Notes under the pieces: generated by a model
Told to the model about the DNA's origin: nothing
Seen by the model: the letters and a program-made list of their open reading frames with translations, nothing else
Databases searched by the model: none
Position numbers and translations under genes: made by a program
Part shown: piece by piece, positions 6,323 to 7,887 of the stretch
Numbering within the stretch: position 1 is the first letter of the stretch
How the letters are laid out: each line of letters starts with the position of its first letter
Assembly (NCBI GenBank): GCA_002724825.1
Contig: PBPU01000024.1
Coordinates: 27,397 to 35,283 of the forward strand
Source: Acidimicrobiaceae bacterium
GTDB taxonomy: Bacteria; Actinomycetota; Acidimicrobiia; Acidimicrobiales; UBA8592
Direction: 5' to 3'
DNA: 7,887 nucleotides

Positions 6323-6885
6323 CGAAGATTAGCAATCCAGTGATTAAGTGATTCTTCCAAAGTATCTAACCCTTTTCTCGGGTCATGGCCCTGCCCCTTT
6401 AGCCAGACCATTGAGACTTGCCCTCTAATTAATGGAACGTATTTAGAAAATAACTCTGGATTCCCGAATGGATCCTTATCTCCCGAAAGAAAAATGCAAG
6501 GACGAGTTATTGCGCTGAAGTGCCCAATTCTCAGTTTTTCAGGTTTCCCAATTGGGTGAAGTGGATAACTCAATAGGACCAGTCCTCTTGATTTGAGGCC
6601 GCCGGCTACCGCCATAGAGGCCACGCGCCCCCCCATTGAGCGCCCCCCAATGAGAAGGTGACTAGGCGGAACTCCAAGACGGTCAGAGTAGCGCAAAGTT
6701 ATTTCAGTTACTTCGCTGATAAGGTTCTCTGCTCGAGGCGGAGGCCTGCGGAGACTCTGATCACGATAAGAGAAATTAACGGCATATACAGGAATTTGAA
6801 GCGCTTCTTCGATCCTTTGGAATACAGGGTGCTCCTTATCTCCACCTGCGCCATGAAAGAGCAGCAAGCCTTTAGGTTTAACCAT
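6319..6885 (-). CDS. Small alpha/beta hydrolase, TEX30/KANSL3-like
   Basis: A compact 188-residue alpha/beta hydrolase. LLLFHGAGGDKEHP (7-20) supplies the oxyanion-hole strand and loop. GGRSMGGR carries the nucleophile Ser83, GDKDPFG the acid Asp138 and GQGHDPR the base His167, so the triad is complete and the protein is full length for this small family. There is no signal peptide. The arrangement of HGAGG, GRSMGGR and GDKDPFG matches the TEX30/KANSL3-like hydrolases, whose bacterial substrates are not established. It follows the J-domain gene by 52 bp on the same strand and is probably cotranscribed with it. A GGGA about 10 nt before ATG 6885 is a weak ribosome site. The stop (TAG) overlaps the TAA of the convergent MFS gene. 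Confidence 0.9.
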   Translation of the reverse strand: MVKPKGLLLFHGAGGDKEHPVFQRIEEALQIPVYAVNFSYRDQSLRRPPPRAENLISEVTEITLRYSDRLGVPPSHLLIGGRSMGGRVASMAVAGGLKSRGLVLLSYPLHPIGKPEKLRIGHFSAITRPCIFLSGDKDPFGNPELFSKYVPLIRGQVSMVWLKGQGHDPRKGLDTLEESLNHWIANLR

Positions 6886-6937
6886 CAGTATTTATCCCGA
6901 TTTTGAACACTAAAGAGAGGAGCAAAACTAACACAAA

Positions 6938-7639
6938 TCATCTAAGAAGAATCCTACGAGCCTCAGTTAAGTCTGAAATACGCTTAGCCGCATCATGGTT
7001 CTCCTTCGGATCGCCAGTATCAGGGTGAGCCGTGCGAAGGAGCTCTCGAAATCGTTGCTTAACCTCACTCCGGCTTGGGGAAGGGTCCGTAATCTCCAGA
7101 ATATGCAAAGCCCAACTAGTCGAATCACTATGGCCGATCTGGCCGAGATAATCCTTATGTTGCCCCAACAAATAGGAGAGAAACTCTTCTCCTACGTCTC
7201 CATTCCATTTGGCTGCTTTACGGAGTAAGTTCATCGCTGCAGGACGATCACTATAGGAAAATCTTTTTATAACATATGCTGCTGCAAGAACATTTTGCTC
7301 CGGAGCTATATCCCCATCGTCAAATGAAAACCTATACTTCCCATTCACTGAAGAAAGTCGATGGCGAGTCCGTGCTAGACCTACCTTGTCTTCTTGGAGA
7401 CGATGACGCAATCGCGGCTGACCTACCTTTTCACCTCGCTGAACTTTCGTAAGAATAGTGAAGTAATCATCATGAAAATCAGGGTCGACTTGCCTAAGAT
7501 ATCGACAAACAATCCCCGCCAAAAGCAGAGGCCCACTCCCTGGAGGAGGGTCAAGAGGCAAGTACGAACTTCCAAGACTTAGACGTCTAGTTGGAGCAAT
7601 TTTTCTAGAGTGGTAGAACTCGAGTTCAGCCAATAGCAC
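6938..7639 (-). CDS. J-domain (DnaJ-like) protein with uncharacterised N-terminal region
   Basis: A 233-residue cytoplasmic protein. Its last 58 residues or so form a J-domain: WALHILEITDPSPSRSEVKQ starts helix I/II, FRELLRTAHPDTGD holds the HPD signature at 205-207, and KRISDLTEARRILL is helix III. The J-domain would stimulate an Hsp70 (DnaK) ATPase. The first 170 residues are not the Gly/Phe or zinc regions of DnaJ. They contain RRLSLGSSYLPLDPPPGSG (18-36), LLLAGIVCRYLRQVDPDF (38-55), an Arg/His-rich LRHRL...RTRHRL pair (77-95) and a helical EQNVLAAAYVIKRFS stretch. A C-terminal J-domain on a different body suggests a client-specific co-chaperone. GTG 7639 is taken as the start, with no Shine-Dalgarno; TTG 7633 is possible. 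It is upstream of the small alpha/beta hydrolase. Confidence 0.82.
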   Translation of the reverse strand: MLLAELEFYHSRKIAPTRRLSLGSSYLPLDPPPGSGPLLLAGIVCRYLRQVDPDFHDDYFTILTKVQRGEKVGQPRLRHRLQEDKVGLARTRHRLSSVNGKYRFSFDDGDIAPEQNVLAAAYVIKRFSYSDRPAAMNLLRKAAKWNGDVGEEFLSYLLGQHKDYLGQIGHSDSTSWALHILEITDPSPSRSEVKQRFRELLRTAHPDTGDPKENHDAAKRISDLTEARRILLR

Positions 7640-7783
7640 TATCTAACACTACTGGATTTGCTTGTTCTGTGAAAGAGACAAAGGCCACACAAAAGAATTA
7701 TTTATTAGGATGCAGCAGAGTTCAAGAAAATGCAGCTTTATCGATTAGTGTAAAAGCGAACACAATTTTCTCTTGGAGTTGCT

Positions 7784-7887
7784 ATGTCTTCTGCTGAATC
7801 CCCAGACCGAAATCTCGCTATGGAACTCGTTCGCGTAACCGAGGCGGCTGCTATGGCCGCTGCTCGGTGGATGGGGCGTGGAGATAA
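7784..7887 (+). CDS. glpX: Fructose-1,6-bisphosphatase class II, GlpX (partial, N-terminus only)
   Basis: The first 34 codons of a class II fructose-1,6-bisphosphatase, which hydrolyses fructose-1,6-bisphosphate to fructose-6-phosphate in gluconeogenesis. The visible segment contains MELVRVTEAAAMAAARWMG and ends in GRGD, which matches the strongly conserved start of GlpX, where the RVTE and GRGDK residues lie in every family member I know. The rest, including the metal-binding acidic residues, is beyond the right edge. ATG 7784 is well supported: GGAG at 7775-7778 is the best-placed Shine-Dalgarno in the window. The 144 bp between it and the divergent J-domain gene hold a weak promoter-like pair (GAGACA 7675, TATTTA 7699) and a short direct repeat. 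Confidence 0.93.
   Translation, partial: MSSAESPDRNLAMELVRVTEAAAMAAARWMGRGD

Noticed and set aside
6658..6906. 82-residue plus-strand frame opposite the small alpha/beta hydrolase
   Set aside because: The minus-strand frame has a complete Ser-Asp-His triad; the plus frame is a shadow.

Overview
The window looks like chromosome from a low-GC, compact actinobacterium, most plausibly a marine relative of the class Acidimicrobiia. I base this on several things. The GC content is middling (mid-40s percent, judged by eye). GTG starts are frequent and most genes lack a clear Shine-Dalgarno. MurA has Asp in place of the catalytic Cys. The rhomboid protease has a zinc-binding B-box at its N-terminus. 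The SRPBCC protein and the MFS transporter both have an architecture I associate with Acidimicrobiia. No phylogeny could be run, so the lineage is an inference.

Layout, left to right. (1) The N-terminal 240 residues of a class I (NifS/IscS-type) cysteine desulfurase on the minus strand, cut by the left edge. It lies back to back with a START-like (SRPBCC) protein on the plus strand, with only 25 bp between the two start codons. (2) A minus-strand series at about 3239-1243: a dienelactone-hydrolase-like alpha/beta hydrolase, a zinc-finger rhomboid protease and a possible 26-residue membrane microprotein. (3) A 48-residue one-helix membrane protein on the plus strand, whose stop codon overlaps the stop of murA. 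(4) murA on the minus strand, divergent from an MFS transporter on the plus strand that carries an unusual soluble N-terminal extension. A shared A/T-rich promoter core lies between them. (5) A minus-strand pair: a J-domain protein followed by a small alpha/beta hydrolase whose stop overlaps that of the MFS gene. (6) The first 34 codons of glpX (class II fructose-1,6-bisphosphatase) on the plus strand, cut by the right edge.

The recognisable functions are core metabolism: sulfur mobilisation for Fe-S clusters and thiolated tRNA, the first committed step of peptidoglycan synthesis, and gluconeogenesis. Between them sit membrane proteins and hydrolases of unknown substrate. I see no mobile element, phage gene, CRISPR array, tRNA or rRNA, and no cluster that clearly forms a new defence or biosynthetic system. 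The less ordinary items are the two microproteins, the START-like extension on the MFS protein, the Asp-type MurA, and the J-domain protein with an uncharacterised N-terminal region. Gene packing is very tight: two convergent pairs share overlapping stop codons and no gene-free stretch reaches 300 bases.
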